Below, piece by piece: positions 26,791-35,153 of a DNA stretch of 64,000 nucleotides. The notes under the pieces are model-generated. The model saw only the letters and a program-made list of their open reading frames with translations. It was not told the origin of the DNA and ran no database searches. Made by a program: the position numbers and the translations under genes. The DNA is from Algibacter miyuki (GTDB lineage: Bacteria; Bacteroidota; Bacteroidia; Flavobacteriales; Flavobacteriaceae). Positions within the stretch are counted from its first letter, which is position 1; the number at the start of each line of letters is the position of its first letter. The DNA lies in assembly GCF_042427745.1 (NCBI RefSeq), contig NZ_JBHMFA010000009.1, one strand, 5' to 3'.

Positions 26791-27858
26791 TTATTTAACT
26801 TCGTATCTCCATCCAAAAGGGTCTTCTGTTTTATTCGTTTGAATATCAGTAATGCGCTTTTTTAAGAAGCTAGCATAGGTTTCTTCTAATTCAGGAATAT
26901 CAAAATCTTCATCTTTAAAACCAAAACCTGAAATTGGAGAAATTACGGCAGCTGTTCCAGCACCAAACATTTCTTTTAACGATCCGTTTTTAGCAGCTTC
27001 AACTACTTCTTTAACCGATATTTTTCTAACTTCAACAGGAATGTTTTCCGCTTCAGCTAATTGAATAATACTTTTACGAGTAATACCATCTAAAATTCTA
27101 TCACTCGTTGGGCCTGTAATTAATGTATCGTTTATACGTACAAAAATATTCATAGCACCAGCTTCTTCAATATACTCATGCGTATTATCATCAGTCCAAA
27201 TAACTTGTTGGTAACCTTTTTCTATTGCTAATTGTGTTGGGTAAAATTGCCCAGCATAATTACCTCCAGCTTTTGCAAAACCTACACCACCATTAGCAGA
27301 ACGAGAATACTTCTCTTCAATTAAAACTTTTACTTTTCCAGAGAAATAAGCTCCAGAAGGTGCAGTGCAAATAATAAATTTATAAGCATCGGCAGGCGAG
27401 GCGTGAAAACCATTTCCAGAGGCAAAAATAAACGGACGAATATATAATGAACTACCTTCGTTTTTAGGAATCCAATCACTATCCACTTCAAGTAAGGTTT
27501 TTAAACCTTCCATAAAATAGTTTTCTGGCAATTCAGGAATGGCTAAACGTTTCGCAGAAATATTTAATCGTTTAAAATTATCTAACGGTCTAAATAACCA
27601 GACGTTTTCATTTTCATCTTTATATGCTTTCATGCCCTCGAAAATCGATTGACCGTAATGGAAAATCTTAGCCGAAGGGTCAAGCGTAATCGGCTCGTAA
27701 GGCGTAACCTTAGGCGCTTGCCATTTACCATTTTCGTAATTACACACTAACATGTGGTCTGAAAAAACACTTCCAAACTTCAAATCGTCGAAATCTACAT
27801 CATTAATTTTTGTAGATTTCGCTTTTATAATCTCGATATTGTTGATTATAGCACTCAT
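26791..27858 (-). CDS. ilvE: Branched-chain amino acid aminotransferase
   Basis: A 355-residue class IV (fold type IV) aminotransferase of the longer, type II form found in Bacteroidota and eukaryotes. The PLP-binding lysine is K196 in GFAKAGGNYA. Conserved family blocks are HYGQSIFEGMKAY, EGSSLYIRPFIFA, EEAGAMNIFV and GAGTAAVISPI. It interconverts the branched-chain amino acids and their 2-keto acids in the cytoplasm, the last step of Val/Leu/Ile synthesis. No other ilv or leu gene is in the window. Confidence 0.95.
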   Translation of the reverse strand: MSAIINNIEIIKAKSTKINDVDFDDLKFGSVFSDHMLVCNYENGKWQAPKVTPYEPITLDPSAKIFHYGQSIFEGMKAYKDENENVWLFRPLDNFKRLNISAKRLAIPELPENYFMEGLKTLLEVDSDWIPKNEGSSLYIRPFIFASGNGFHASPADAYKFIICTAPSGAYFSGKVKVLIEEKYSRSANGGVGFAKAGGNYAGQFYPTQLAIEKGYQQVIWTDDNTHEYIEEAGAMNIFVRINDTLITGPTSDRILDGITRKSIIQLAEAENIPVEVRKISVKEVVEAAKNGSLKEMFGAGTAAVISPISGFGFKDEDFDIPELEETYASFLKKRITDIQTNKTEDPFGWRYEVK

Positions 27859-27950
27859 ATTCTTCTTATTTAGTTTGTAAATTTAAGTAAATTCGCTTTT
27901 AAAATTTGGGTATATTTACACAAATTGTATAAAAACAAAACTTTTATCGA

Positions 27951-28454
27951 ATGAGATTACTTTTTCTGACATGTATTTGTGCTTTTTTATTGGTTTCTTG
28001 TAAAGAGAAAGCCGAAAAAAAACCTGCTGAAATTACTCAAATTGAAGCTGTTAATTATGAATCTTTCGGTAATGAAATTATTGCGGACGATGCTATAGCA
28101 GCGACTTCCATGGCAAATCATTATAAAACGATGAATGTTGGAGACAGTATTCCTTCTAAAATGAAAGCGAAAGTTGTTAGTGTTTGTCAAGCCAAAGGCT
28201 GTTGGATGCGTTTAGATTTGGAAAACGGTAACGAGGTAATGGTTAAATTTAAAGATTACGGTTTTTTTATGCCAAAAGATATCGCAGGCAAAGAGGTTAT
28301 TGTAAACGGTAATGCCTTTGTTAATGAAATCTCGGTAGATGAGCAACGCCATTATGCTGAAGACGCAGGTGATACTAAAGAAACTATTGCATTAATAATT
28401 GAGCCTAAAAAAACGTTTTCTTTTGAAGCCGATGGTGTCCTTTTAATACCTTAA
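27951..28454 (+). CDS. DUF4920 lipoprotein
   Basis: A 167-residue SPII lipoprotein (lipobox LLVSC, Cys 17). The folded part has a short OB-like beta barrel with the pair of cysteines in VCQAKGCWMRLDLENGNEVMVKFKDYGFF, which I recognise as the DUF4920 signature. The two Cys could bind a metal or form a disulfide. No function is known. The next gene begins two bases after its stop, so the two are translated from one message although their likely compartments differ. Confidence 0.83.
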   Translation: MRLLFLTCICAFLLVSCKEKAEKKPAEITQIEAVNYESFGNEIIADDAIAATSMANHYKTMNVGDSIPSKMKAKVVSVCQAKGCWMRLDLENGNEVMVKFKDYGFFMPKDIAGKEVIVNGNAFVNEISVDEQRHYAEDAGDTKETIALIIEPKKTFSFEADGVLLIP

Positions 28455-28456
28455 TT

Positions 28457-29158
28457 GTGAAAAGAGAAGTTGTAATTACGGCCGATGGTTCTTCAACCAT
28501 TCATTTACCCGATTGGGATGAGCAGTACCATTCTAAACATGGCGCCATACAGGAAGCTTATCATGTATTTATAAAACATGGCTTAACGCATTTTTGTGCG
28601 GAAAATACGCCTAGTTTAGATACTGAATTAACGATTCTTGAAATTGGTTTCGGTACCGGTTTAAATGCTTTTATCACTTTTTTAGAAGCCGAAAAATTAA
28701 AGTTAAAAATTAATTATGTTGGCGTAGAAGGTTACCCTATTTCTGTAGAAGAAGTCAGTCAGTTAAATTACGCTTCGGAATTAAAAGCAGAAGAAAACGA
28801 AACTGTTTTTAAAACACTTCACGAGGTGTCATGGAATGAAAATCATCAAATAAGTCCACTTTTTTCTTTAGAAAAACAACACAAGTTTTTTGTAGATATT
28901 ACAGATAAAAACGCCTTTAATATCATCTATTTTGATGCTTTTGGAGCTCGTGTACAACCCGAGTTATGGACAGAATCTGTTTTTGAAACCATGTATAAAG
29001 CTTTAAAATCTAACGGAATTTTGGTAACATATTCTGCTAAAGGTAGTGTGCGTCGTGCTATGCAAGCTGTTGGTTTTACAGTAGAGCGTTTAGAGGGACC
29101 TCCTGGGAAACGCGAAATGTTACGTGGTGTAAAATATAGTTCTTCAAAAATAATTTAG
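28457..29158 (+). CDS. mnmD: MnmD-type tRNA 5-aminomethyl-2-thiouridine methyltransferase
   Basis: A 233-residue cytoplasmic methyltransferase equal to the N-terminal half of MnmC. It starts with GTG two bases past the upstream stop; no other start allows the conserved N-terminal block (TADGSSTIHLPDWDEQYHSKHGAIQEA). SAM-binding motif I is EIGFGTGLNAFIT, and IYFDAFGARVQPELW is the typical second motif. The family converts nm5s2U34 to mnm5s2U34 in certain tRNAs. The FAD oxidase half of E. coli MnmC is absent, as is usual outside gamma-proteobacteria. Symbol is given by family; substrate not shown. Confidence 0.85.
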   Translation: MKREVVITADGSSTIHLPDWDEQYHSKHGAIQEAYHVFIKHGLTHFCAENTPSLDTELTILEIGFGTGLNAFITFLEAEKLKLKINYVGVEGYPISVEEVSQLNYASELKAEENETVFKTLHEVSWNENHQISPLFSLEKQHKFFVDITDKNAFNIIYFDAFGARVQPELWTESVFETMYKALKSNGILVTYSAKGSVRRAMQAVGFTVERLEGPPGKREMLRGVKYSSSKII

Positions 29159-29282
29159 TTACAGGTTTCTAAATTTGGAAGTCTATTCTTATATGTCTTT
29201 TTAATTGAATAAACTTCTGTTAAACCTTCCCTAAAAGGCATGCCATCCAAACGGATATTTTGTAACTTTAAATAAAAAGGAT

Positions 29283-30191
29283 ATGCGTGTTTTGATAACA
29301 GGAGCTACCGGTTTGGTTGGGCAAGAAATTGTTAAGCTTTGCCATGCCCAAAATATTAAGGTTAATTTTTTAACCACCAGTAAATCTAAACTTGAAAAAA
29401 GTGAAAATTATCAAGGTTTTTTCTGGCAGCCTCAAACTAAGGAAATTGATTTAGATTGTTTTAAAAATGTGGATGCTATTATAAATTTAGCCGGAGCTAC
29501 TATTTCAAAACGATGGACTTCGTCTTATAAAAAAGTAATTTTATCCAGCCGAAAACAAGGCGTAGAATTACTTATTGATAGTCTAAAAAATACCACACAT
29601 CAAATTGAACAAGTCATATCGGCTAGTGCTATTGGTTTATATCTCGATTCGTTAACGAATTATTATTCCGAAGATTTTAAAAATGAACAAAGAAATAGCT
29701 TTTTAAGTGAGGTTGTTTATCAATGGGAAGCAGCAGTCGATGGCTTTTCAGAATTAAATATAGAAATCACCAAAATAAGAATTGGTTTAGTTTTAGCTAA
29801 CAATGGCGGTGCTTTGCAAGAAATGGTAAAGCCCATTAAGTTTGGTTTAGGTGCTGCTTTTGGTAGCGGAAAGCAATGGCAATCGTGGATTCATTTAGAA
29901 GATTTAGCGCAAATTTTTATGTTTACGCTTTTAGAAAAAAAAGGAGGTGTTTTTAATGCTGTTGCACCAAATCCTGTAACGAATTATCAATTAACCAAAG
30001 CTATTGCAACTACTATGGAGCGCCCCATGTTTTTGCCAAATATTCCAAAAGTTGTAATGCAATTGGTTTTAGGCGAGATGCATGCATTGTTGTTCGAAAG
30101 TCAGCGAGTAAGCTCAAAGAAAATAGAAGATGCCGGTTTCAGTTTTAAATTCCACCATTTACAACCAGCTTTAGATTACTTATTGAAATAA
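29283..30191 (+). CDS. TIGR01777-family SDR oxidoreductase (YfcH-like)
   Basis: A 302-residue NAD(P)-dependent epimerase/dehydratase-like protein. The N-terminal dinucleotide-binding motif is TGATGLVGQEI. The family hallmarks are present: DAIINLAGATISKRWTSSYKK, SASAIGLYLD and the C-terminal DUF1731-like helix pair (FLPNIPKVVMQLVLGEMHALLFESQRVSSKK). The physiological reaction is unknown; E. coli YfcH and chloroplast relatives have been linked to cell division. It lies alone between MnmD and the HipA-like pair. Confidence 0.88.
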   Translation: MRVLITGATGLVGQEIVKLCHAQNIKVNFLTTSKSKLEKSENYQGFFWQPQTKEIDLDCFKNVDAIINLAGATISKRWTSSYKKVILSSRKQGVELLIDSLKNTTHQIEQVISASAIGLYLDSLTNYYSEDFKNEQRNSFLSEVVYQWEAAVDGFSELNIEITKIRIGLVLANNGGALQEMVKPIKFGLGAAFGSGKQWQSWIHLEDLAQIFMFTLLEKKGGVFNAVAPNPVTNYQLTKAIATTMERPMFLPNIPKVVMQLVLGEMHALLFESQRVSSKKIEDAGFSFKFHHLQPALDYLLK

Positions 30192-30219
30192 AATATTATT
30201 ATTTCAAACCAAACTTATG

Positions 30220-30603
30220 TTATAAAACATAAGTTTTAAATATGTTTTCCAATTCGCTTTCAGGGTCTTCACTTAGACCGGGGTGTGTTTTAGAACTTTG
30301 AATAATGGTGCTTCTGCAAGCGGTAAGCCATCGAAACCTATCCGATAATTCCATTTGTCCTATTCTTCCTCCTTGTGGTTCGCCATCGCAAATTAATTCC
30401 CAAGCCTTTAAATAGTCGTTAAATACATTCAATTCAACTTCTTGTGAAAAGGCTTTCAATTTATCTGGATTAATATGAAATTTTATACCAAGAAATTTTT
30501 TGCGTTTCGAAAAAAGAATCACACCAACATTAAAGAATTCCTCGCGTTCCACCTTAGGTACAATTCTAATAATGGCATATTCAAATGTGTATTTATTTTG
30601 CAT
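30220..30603 (-). CDS. DUF3037 protein, partner of the HipA-like kinase
   Basis: A 127-residue soluble protein with no signal peptide and no membrane segment. The N-terminal block KYTFEYAIIRIVPKVEREEFFNVGVILFSKRKKFLG is the DUF3037 signature as I remember it. The start codon overlaps the end of the upstream HipA-like gene by 11 bases, so the two are translationally coupled. Its biochemical role is unknown; the coupling suggests it works with, or is a substrate or regulator of, the kinase-like protein. Confidence 0.83.
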   Translation of the reverse strand: MQNKYTFEYAIIRIVPKVEREEFFNVGVILFSKRKKFLGIKFHINPDKLKAFSQEVELNVFNDYLKAWELICDGEPQGGRIGQMELSDRFRWLTACRSTIIQSSKTHPGLSEDPESELENIFKTYVL

Positions 30604-31372
30604 CGTTGGCTTCTTTAACTAATAAATCAATTTTAGAGAGTCTGGAGTTTATATACTCAATATAGGCTGCTCTCATGCTGTCACTATTCATGTCATCAGA
30701 TTCACTTGTTAGCCAATCTTCAGGGATATTTGAAATAATTTCTATAATTTTATCTTGGTTTAATGTTTGTTCAATTTCTGTTGAAGCATTTTTTAATTGT
30801 GTGGCTTTTGGTAAAAGAACATGGTCTTTAATGAGCGGAAATGTTCTAGAAAGATGGTTTGTCCAGTTTTTCCAATCGTGATGAAAATAGAAACTAGCTC
30901 CATTATCAATAACCCAAAGTTCGTTATTCCAATGTAATAAATTTGTGTTTTTTGCAGTTCTATCAATATTGCTGATTATACTATCCAATAGCACCACTTT
31001 TGAAGCCGTTAAGGCATCTACCGTGCTAACTAAAGGGTCGAAGGTAATTGCGCTAGATAGAAAGTGTAATCCCAAATTTAGCCCAACACTAAACTTAAGC
31101 AAGTCTTGAATTTCTTCATCGGGTTCTGTTTTACTAAACGAGTCATCTAGATTCATAAAAACCAATTCGGGAACTTTTAAGCCTATTGCACGGGCCATTT
31201 CTCCTCCAATAAATTCGGCTATTAAGGCTTTTTTTCCTTGTCCGGCTCCTCTAAATTTAAGGACGTAAAGAAACCCATCGTCTGCTTTAACAATGGCAGG
31301 AAGTGATCCGCCTTCTCGCAAAGGATGCACGTATTGCGTAACGTTTACTGTTCTAATATCAATTGTATTCAT
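30593..31372 (-). CDS. HipA-like kinase-fold protein
   Basis: A 259-residue protein of the HipA/PI3K-like kinase group. A candidate ATP lysine is K39 (FLYVLKFRG), followed by a helix with E53/E58 (IAEFIGGEMA). The catalytic loop is NIDRTAKNTN: D137 as base, N142 as metal ligand, five residues apart as in HipA. D156 (WVIDNGASF) takes the place of the DFG-like aspartate. Unlike HipA it lacks the N-terminal subdomain and there is no HipB-type HTH gene beside it. It overlaps the DUF3037 gene downstream. A kinase reaction is inferred; the substrate is unknown, and toxicity is not implied by sequence alone. Confidence 0.82.
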   Translation of the reverse strand: MNTIDIRTVNVTQYVHPLREGGSLPAIVKADDGFLYVLKFRGAGQGKKALIAEFIGGEMARAIGLKVPELVFMNLDDSFSKTEPDEEIQDLLKFSVGLNLGLHFLSSAITFDPLVSTVDALTASKVVLLDSIISNIDRTAKNTNLLHWNNELWVIDNGASFYFHHDWKNWTNHLSRTFPLIKDHVLLPKATQLKNASTEIEQTLNQDKIIEIISNIPEDWLTSESDDMNSDSMRAAYIEYINSRLSKIDLLVKEANDAK

Positions 31373-31447
31373 AATAACGAAACATGAACTTGTCTATTTT
31401 GTAAATCTATATTCTTATTTTTTAATAGGTGAATATAGTAAGCTATT

Positions 31448-32287
31448 TTATTTTTTAAAATCGGCTTTGGTTAAGCCGTTATTAAACTTTATGTCGGTCC
31501 AATTTACAAGTATCCAAGGCGCATCGGTGACTTCGGCGTCCCAATTAGATTTTTTGTATTTACGTTTTGTAGGTATTAGTAAATCGTCAACTTGTTCATA
31601 TTCCATAACCATTAACATAGGCTCGGTTCTTCCAAAATCCATAACAGTAAACAAAAACTGGTCGACTAATTTTGTTTCTTTATTAATATACAATTGGTAA
31701 ATATCCGATGGTTTCTCATTTTTTGGATCAAAAGAGACTTTAACAACATCATAAGCTTTATTGTTAATGGTTTGCTCGCTAATGTAGTCGTATTGTAAAC
31801 CTGGATCTAGCAATTTTTGCATCATGGTAAACCAATAAAAATTTGTGGGTCTATTAAAAGCTGCTTTTTTTAAAGCTGCCGGATCATTTAATGGAGTATT
31901 GTTAAGTTTTATCCAGAATTCGTTACCATCATAACCTTGTTCAATTAAACCTTCAAGATCGGAAAGCGTACGTTCATGTTTTTGATATGCCCCGTAAGAT
32001 AGTTCTCCATTAAAAATATATTTTTCTGTAATAATATCGGTTTTCCCATCGGGTGTTTGGTAGGTATAGGTGTAAACCACATCTTTTTTACTAGCAAGCT
32101 TACTGTAATCACCAACTCTTTGTGTCATTTGGTGTACTAACTCATGAGCTTGGTTTTTAAATTCTTGTTTCTGTTCTACAACCGTATCAGTAGGCGTTTC
32201 TGTTTGGTCTTGTTTCGCTTCATTTTTGCAAGATGCTAAAGTGAAAACAGTAATAACGCTAAGAAGTAAATTCGTTTTTATTTTCAT
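31448..32287 (-). CDS. DUF6503-like lipoprotein
   Basis: A 279-residue lipoprotein from the ATG at 32287, with lipobox TLASC (Cys 20). The frame from 32305 adds six residues (MFKKKE) but would begin inside the promoter box, so the inner ATG is preferred. The mature protein is a beta-rich fold with many aromatic and Asp residues (YQTPDGKTDIITEKYIFNGE, FYWFTMMQKLLDPGLQYDY). I remember it as DUF6503, a LolA/LppX-like family in Bacteroidota, but the assignment is from memory. Exact function unknown. Confidence 0.7.
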   Translation of the reverse strand: MKIKTNLLLSVITVFTLASCKNEAKQDQTETPTDTVVEQKQEFKNQAHELVHQMTQRVGDYSKLASKKDVVYTYTYQTPDGKTDIITEKYIFNGELSYGAYQKHERTLSDLEGLIEQGYDGNEFWIKLNNTPLNDPAALKKAAFNRPTNFYWFTMMQKLLDPGLQYDYISEQTINNKAYDVVKVSFDPKNEKPSDIYQLYINKETKLVDQFLFTVMDFGRTEPMLMVMEYEQVDDLLIPTKRKYKKSNWDAEVTDAPWILVNWTDIKFNNGLTKADFKK

Positions 32288-32301
32288 TTCTTTTTTTTTA
32301 A

Positions 32302-32309
32302 ACAAAGTT
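32302..32309 (-). promoter_or_regulatory. -7 promoter element for the DUF6503-like gene
   Basis: TAACTTTG on the reverse strand fits TAnnTTTG and lies 14 bases before the ATG at 32287; it overlaps the alternative start at 32305. Confidence 0.55.
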
Positions 32310-32370
32310 AAGTTTTAAGATGTGTTTTACAATGGAGAACGTTTAGTGTTTACGTGCTTTTATAAAATAA

Positions 32371-32403
32371 AAAAAGCCACCATGTATTCACAAAGTGGCT
32401 TTT
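32371..32403 (-). terminator. Terminator after the YceI gene
   Basis: AAAAGCCAC pairs with GTGGCTTTT (32372-32380 with 32395-32403); on the reverse strand the stem is followed by a T run. It stands about 20 bases past the YceI stop. Confidence 0.85.
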
Positions 32404-32423
32404 CAATAAAAATGATGTTGTAA

Positions 32424-33083
32424 TTAAGACTTTGCAGCTTTAACCGTAATTTTTAATTCAATATCATCATTAATAAATTTATCGCCTAAATTATCAAAAA
32501 TAGATTTAGATCCATATTGTACGTTCCATTTTGTTCTATCAATAGAGAAAGCTTCACTGGTAATAGTAACGGCATCATCTTGGTTAGTAATAGTAACAGG
32601 GAAAGTGACATTGTTTTTAACTTCTTTAAGTGTTAAATTACCAGAAAGCATGGTTTTACCTTCAGCAACTTTAGTTTCAGTAATTGTAAAAGCAGCATTT
32701 GGGAATTTTTCAACATCAAAAAAGTCAGCATTTGTTAAGTGGCCTACTAATTTAGCATTGCCCTTATCATCAGCTGGAATATCTAAAACAGTAATAGATT
32801 TCATATCAATAATAAAAGATCCGCCAACAACTTTTCCGTTAACAACATTAAGAGCTCCACTTTCTAAAGCAATGGTTCCATTATGCGATCCTGTTGGTTT
32901 AGAACCAGTCCATGCAATTGTAGAAGCGTCGGTGTTTACGGTATAAGTTTCAGCATTTGCAGCTTCTGTAATAACAGGTGCTTCAGCATCGGTAGTTACT
33001 GCTTCTTTAGCCTTATCTTTACAGCTTATCACAGAAGCAGTAATTGCTGCAATGAATAAAATATTTACAAATTTCTTTTTCAT
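32424..33083 (-). CDS. YceI-family lipocalin-like lipoprotein
   Basis: From the ATG at 33083 the protein has 219 residues with an SPII-like signal (VISC near residue 21). The longer frame from 33155 adds 24 residues that are not signal-like. The mature part is a YceI lipocalin barrel: DASTIAWTGSKPTGSHNGTI, then SITVLDIPADDKGNAKLVGHLTNADFFDVEKFPNAAF, LSGNLTLKEVKNNVTFPV, and DRTKWNVQYGS. YceI proteins bind isoprenoid or fatty-acid type ligands in the periplasm. The ligand here is unknown. It is divergent from grpE. Confidence 0.9.
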   Translation of the reverse strand: MKKKFVNILFIAAITASVISCKDKAKEAVTTDAEAPVITEAANAETYTVNTDASTIAWTGSKPTGSHNGTIALESGALNVVNGKVVGGSFIIDMKSITVLDIPADDKGNAKLVGHLTNADFFDVEKFPNAAFTITETKVAEGKTMLSGNLTLKEVKNNVTFPVTITNQDDAVTITSEAFSIDRTKWNVQYGSKSIFDNLGDKFINDDIELKITVKAAKS

Positions 33084-33190
33084 CTTAAAAAGTGTTTTAG
33101 TGTTAATCTGTAAAATTAAACAAAAGCGTAAAGAAAGTAAAGGAAATAGAAACAAAATTATTTAATGACATTATGGCATTTTCACAATAT

Positions 33191-33205
33191 TGGCAGTACT
33201 TTTGC
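33191..33205 (+). promoter_or_regulatory. Sigma-54-like promoter of grpE-dnaJ
   Basis: TGGCAG, five bases, TTGC reads as a -24/-12 sigma-54 promoter with GG and GC exactly 12 bases apart. The same bases contain TACTTTTG, which fits the Bacteroidota -7 box (TAnnTTTG). Either gives a leader of about 25-35 bases before the GrpE ATG at 33242, and either excludes the upstream start at 33173. Confidence 0.5.
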
Positions 33206-33241
33206 CAACTAGTTTTAAGAATTGGAAAATTGAAATTTACA

Positions 33242-33793
33242 ATGAGTAATAAAGATACAAAAGACATAGAAAAGGAACAGGTTGAAGCTAACGAAGTGGA
33301 AACAGCTGCTGCTGCTGAAGAACAAGAAGTTATTGAATTAAGTGTAGAAGAAAAACTACAAGAAGAAGTAAAACAAGAAAAAGATAAATTCTTGAGACTT
33401 TTTGCTGAATTCGAAAACTATAAAAAACGTACTTCAAGAGAGCGTATTGAATTGTTTTCTACAGCGAGCGAAGATGTAATGAAAACCTTACTGCCTGTTT
33501 TAGACGATTTTGAACGTGCTTTAAGTCATATTGAAGAAGATAAAGAAGCTGAAGAATTACGTAAAGGTGTGCTTTTAATTTATCAAAAATTAGTAAACAC
33601 ACTAGACCAAAAAGGTTTAAAACCGATTGTTGTTGAAAAAGGCGAAGCTTTTAACGCAGATAATCACGAAGCAATTACTCAAATTCCTGCACCAACCGAG
33701 GATTTAAAAGGAAAAGTTATTGATGTTGTTGAAAAAGGTTACAAACTAGGCGAAAAAGTAATTCGTTTTCCGAAAGTAGTTATCGGACAATAA
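33242..33793 (+). CDS. grpE: Nucleotide exchange factor GrpE
   Basis: A 183-residue cochaperone that drives ADP release from DnaK. The start at 33242 gives an acidic, Glu-rich N-terminus (MSNKDTKDIEKEQVEANEVE), long coiled-coil helix (KLQEEVKQEKDKFLRLFAEFENYKKR) and the C-terminal beta wing (GYKLGEKVIRFPKVVIGQ). The longer frame from 33173 adds 23 hydrophobic residues that do not belong to GrpE and would run over the promoter. dnaJ follows 54 bases later. dnaK is not in the window. Confidence 0.95.
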   Translation: MSNKDTKDIEKEQVEANEVETAAAAEEQEVIELSVEEKLQEEVKQEKDKFLRLFAEFENYKKRTSRERIELFSTASEDVMKTLLPVLDDFERALSHIEEDKEAEELRKGVLLIYQKLVNTLDQKGLKPIVVEKGEAFNADNHEAITQIPAPTEDLKGKVIDVVEKGYKLGEKVIRFPKVVIGQ

Positions 33794-33818
33794 GAAAGTA
33801 TTATTAATTAAAATAAAT

Positions 33819-33836
33819 GCTTCCTTACTCGGAAGC
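33819..33836 (+). other. Hairpin between grpE and dnaJ
   Basis: GCTTCC pairs with GGAAGC around a six-base loop. There is no T run, so it is more likely an mRNA processing or stability element than a terminator. Confidence 0.4.
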
Positions 33837-33847
33837 GTTGAATAGGC

Positions 33848-34975
33848 ATGGCAAAAAGAGATTATTACGAAATATTAGGCATTAGTAAAGGAGCAACTGC
33901 AGCCGAAATTAAAAAAGCTTACCGAAAAAAAGCAATTGAATTTCATCCAGATAAAAACCCGGATGACAAAAGTGCTGAAGGTAAATTTAAGGAAGCAGCC
34001 GAAGCTTACGAAATATTAAGTGACGATAATAAAAAAGCACGTTACGATCAATTTGGACATCAAGCCTTTGAAAATGGCGGCGGTGGCGGCGGCGGTTTTG
34101 GCGGCGGCGGCATGAATATGGACGACATATTCAGTCAGTTCGGAGATATATTCGGCGGCGGTGGCGGCGGATTTTCTGGTTTTGGTGGCGGTGGCGGAGG
34201 CCAACGTCGTGTAAAAGGAAGTAATTTACGTATTCGCGTAAAATTAACTCTTGAAGAAATAGCGAATGGTGTCGAAAAGAGAATAAAAGTAAAACGTAAA
34301 GTTCAAGCCGAAGGTACAACTTACAAAACATGTTCTACATGTAATGGTAGCGGACAAGTAACACGTATTGCCAATACTATTTTAGGTAGAATGCAAACCG
34401 CAGCACCTTGTAATGTATGTGGTGGTGCAGGACAAACTATAGATAAAAAACCTGCCGATGCGGATGCTCAAGGTTTAAAAGTAGCCGAAGAAACGGTAAC
34501 TATTAAAATACCAGCAGGTGTTGTTGATGGGATGCAACTTAAAGTTTCTGGAAAAGGTAACGAAGCACCAGGACATGGTATTTCGGGCGATTTATTAGTC
34601 GCTATTGAAGAAGCCGATCATGATACTTTACAACGTGAAGGCGATAATTTACATTACGATATGTATATCAGTTTACCAGATGCTGTTTTAGGAACATCAA
34701 AAGAAATTGATACCGTAACTGGTAAAGTACGTATTAAGGTTGAAGCTGGTGTGCAATCGGGTAAAATTTTACGCTTGCGCGGAAAAGGAATTCCGAGTAT
34801 TAATGGTTACGGAAAAGGTGATTTATTAGTACACGTAAATGTTTGGACTCCGAAAACATTGAACAAAGAGCAAAAAGACTTTTTTGAAAATATGAGAGAT
34901 GATGATCATTTTTCTCCTAAACCAGAAAGTTCTGATAAATCATTTTTTGAAAAAGTAAAAGATATGTTTTCATAA
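33848..34975 (+). CDS. dnaJ: Chaperone DnaJ with a reduced zinc domain
   Basis: A 375-residue Hsp40. The J-domain (residues 1-70) has the catalytic HPD at 33-35. A Gly/Phe region of almost pure Gly follows (residues about 77-120). The zinc domain has only two CxxCxGxG motifs (CSTCNGSG and CNVCGGAG) rather than the four of E. coli DnaJ, so it can hold at most one zinc. The two C-terminal beta domains and the dimerisation tail are complete (DGMQLKVSGKG, GKILRLRGKGIPSINGYGKGDL). It is the second gene of the grpE-dnaJ unit. I recall the two-motif form from other Flavobacteriaceae; here it is seen directly. Confidence 0.95.
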   Translation: MAKRDYYEILGISKGATAAEIKKAYRKKAIEFHPDKNPDDKSAEGKFKEAAEAYEILSDDNKKARYDQFGHQAFENGGGGGGGFGGGGMNMDDIFSQFGDIFGGGGGGFSGFGGGGGGQRRVKGSNLRIRVKLTLEEIANGVEKRIKVKRKVQAEGTTYKTCSTCNGSGQVTRIANTILGRMQTAAPCNVCGGAGQTIDKKPADADAQGLKVAEETVTIKIPAGVVDGMQLKVSGKGNEAPGHGISGDLLVAIEEADHDTLQREGDNLHYDMYISLPDAVLGTSKEIDTVTGKVRIKVEAGVQSGKILRLRGKGIPSINGYGKGDLLVHVNVWTPKTLNKEQKDFFENMRDDDHFSPKPESSDKSFFEKVKDMFS

Positions 34976-35059
34976 ACCACGCTTTTATTTCAATTTGATT
35001 TAAAATATTATTTCAGAAAATAAAGAGCGTCAGGATAATACTGATTGCTTTAAATTTAT

Positions 35060-35088
35060 AAATCCGCTATTTTTTAGCGGATTTTTTT
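35060..35088 (+). terminator. Terminator of dnaJ
   Basis: AATCCGCTA pairs with TAGCGGATT (35061-35069 with 35075-35083), followed by a T run, about 85 bases after the dnaJ stop. Confidence 0.85.
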
Positions 35089-35139
35089 GGTTTATGAAAA
35101 GAAAATTAACAGTTTTATTCGTTATTATCAAAAAAAAAC

Positions 35140-35147
35140 TATATTTG
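35140..35147 (+). promoter_or_regulatory. -7 promoter element of a candidate small RNA
   Basis: TATATTTG fits TAnnTTTG, but a matching -33 box is not obvious. No gene starts within the next 290 bases; two hairpins follow instead. Confidence 0.4.
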
Positions 35148-35153
35148 GAGTAT

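Noticed and set aside
34076..34203. Gly-coding GGC-rich block as a foreign or repeat element
   Set aside because: It is the Gly/Phe region of DnaJ, in frame, as expected for the family.
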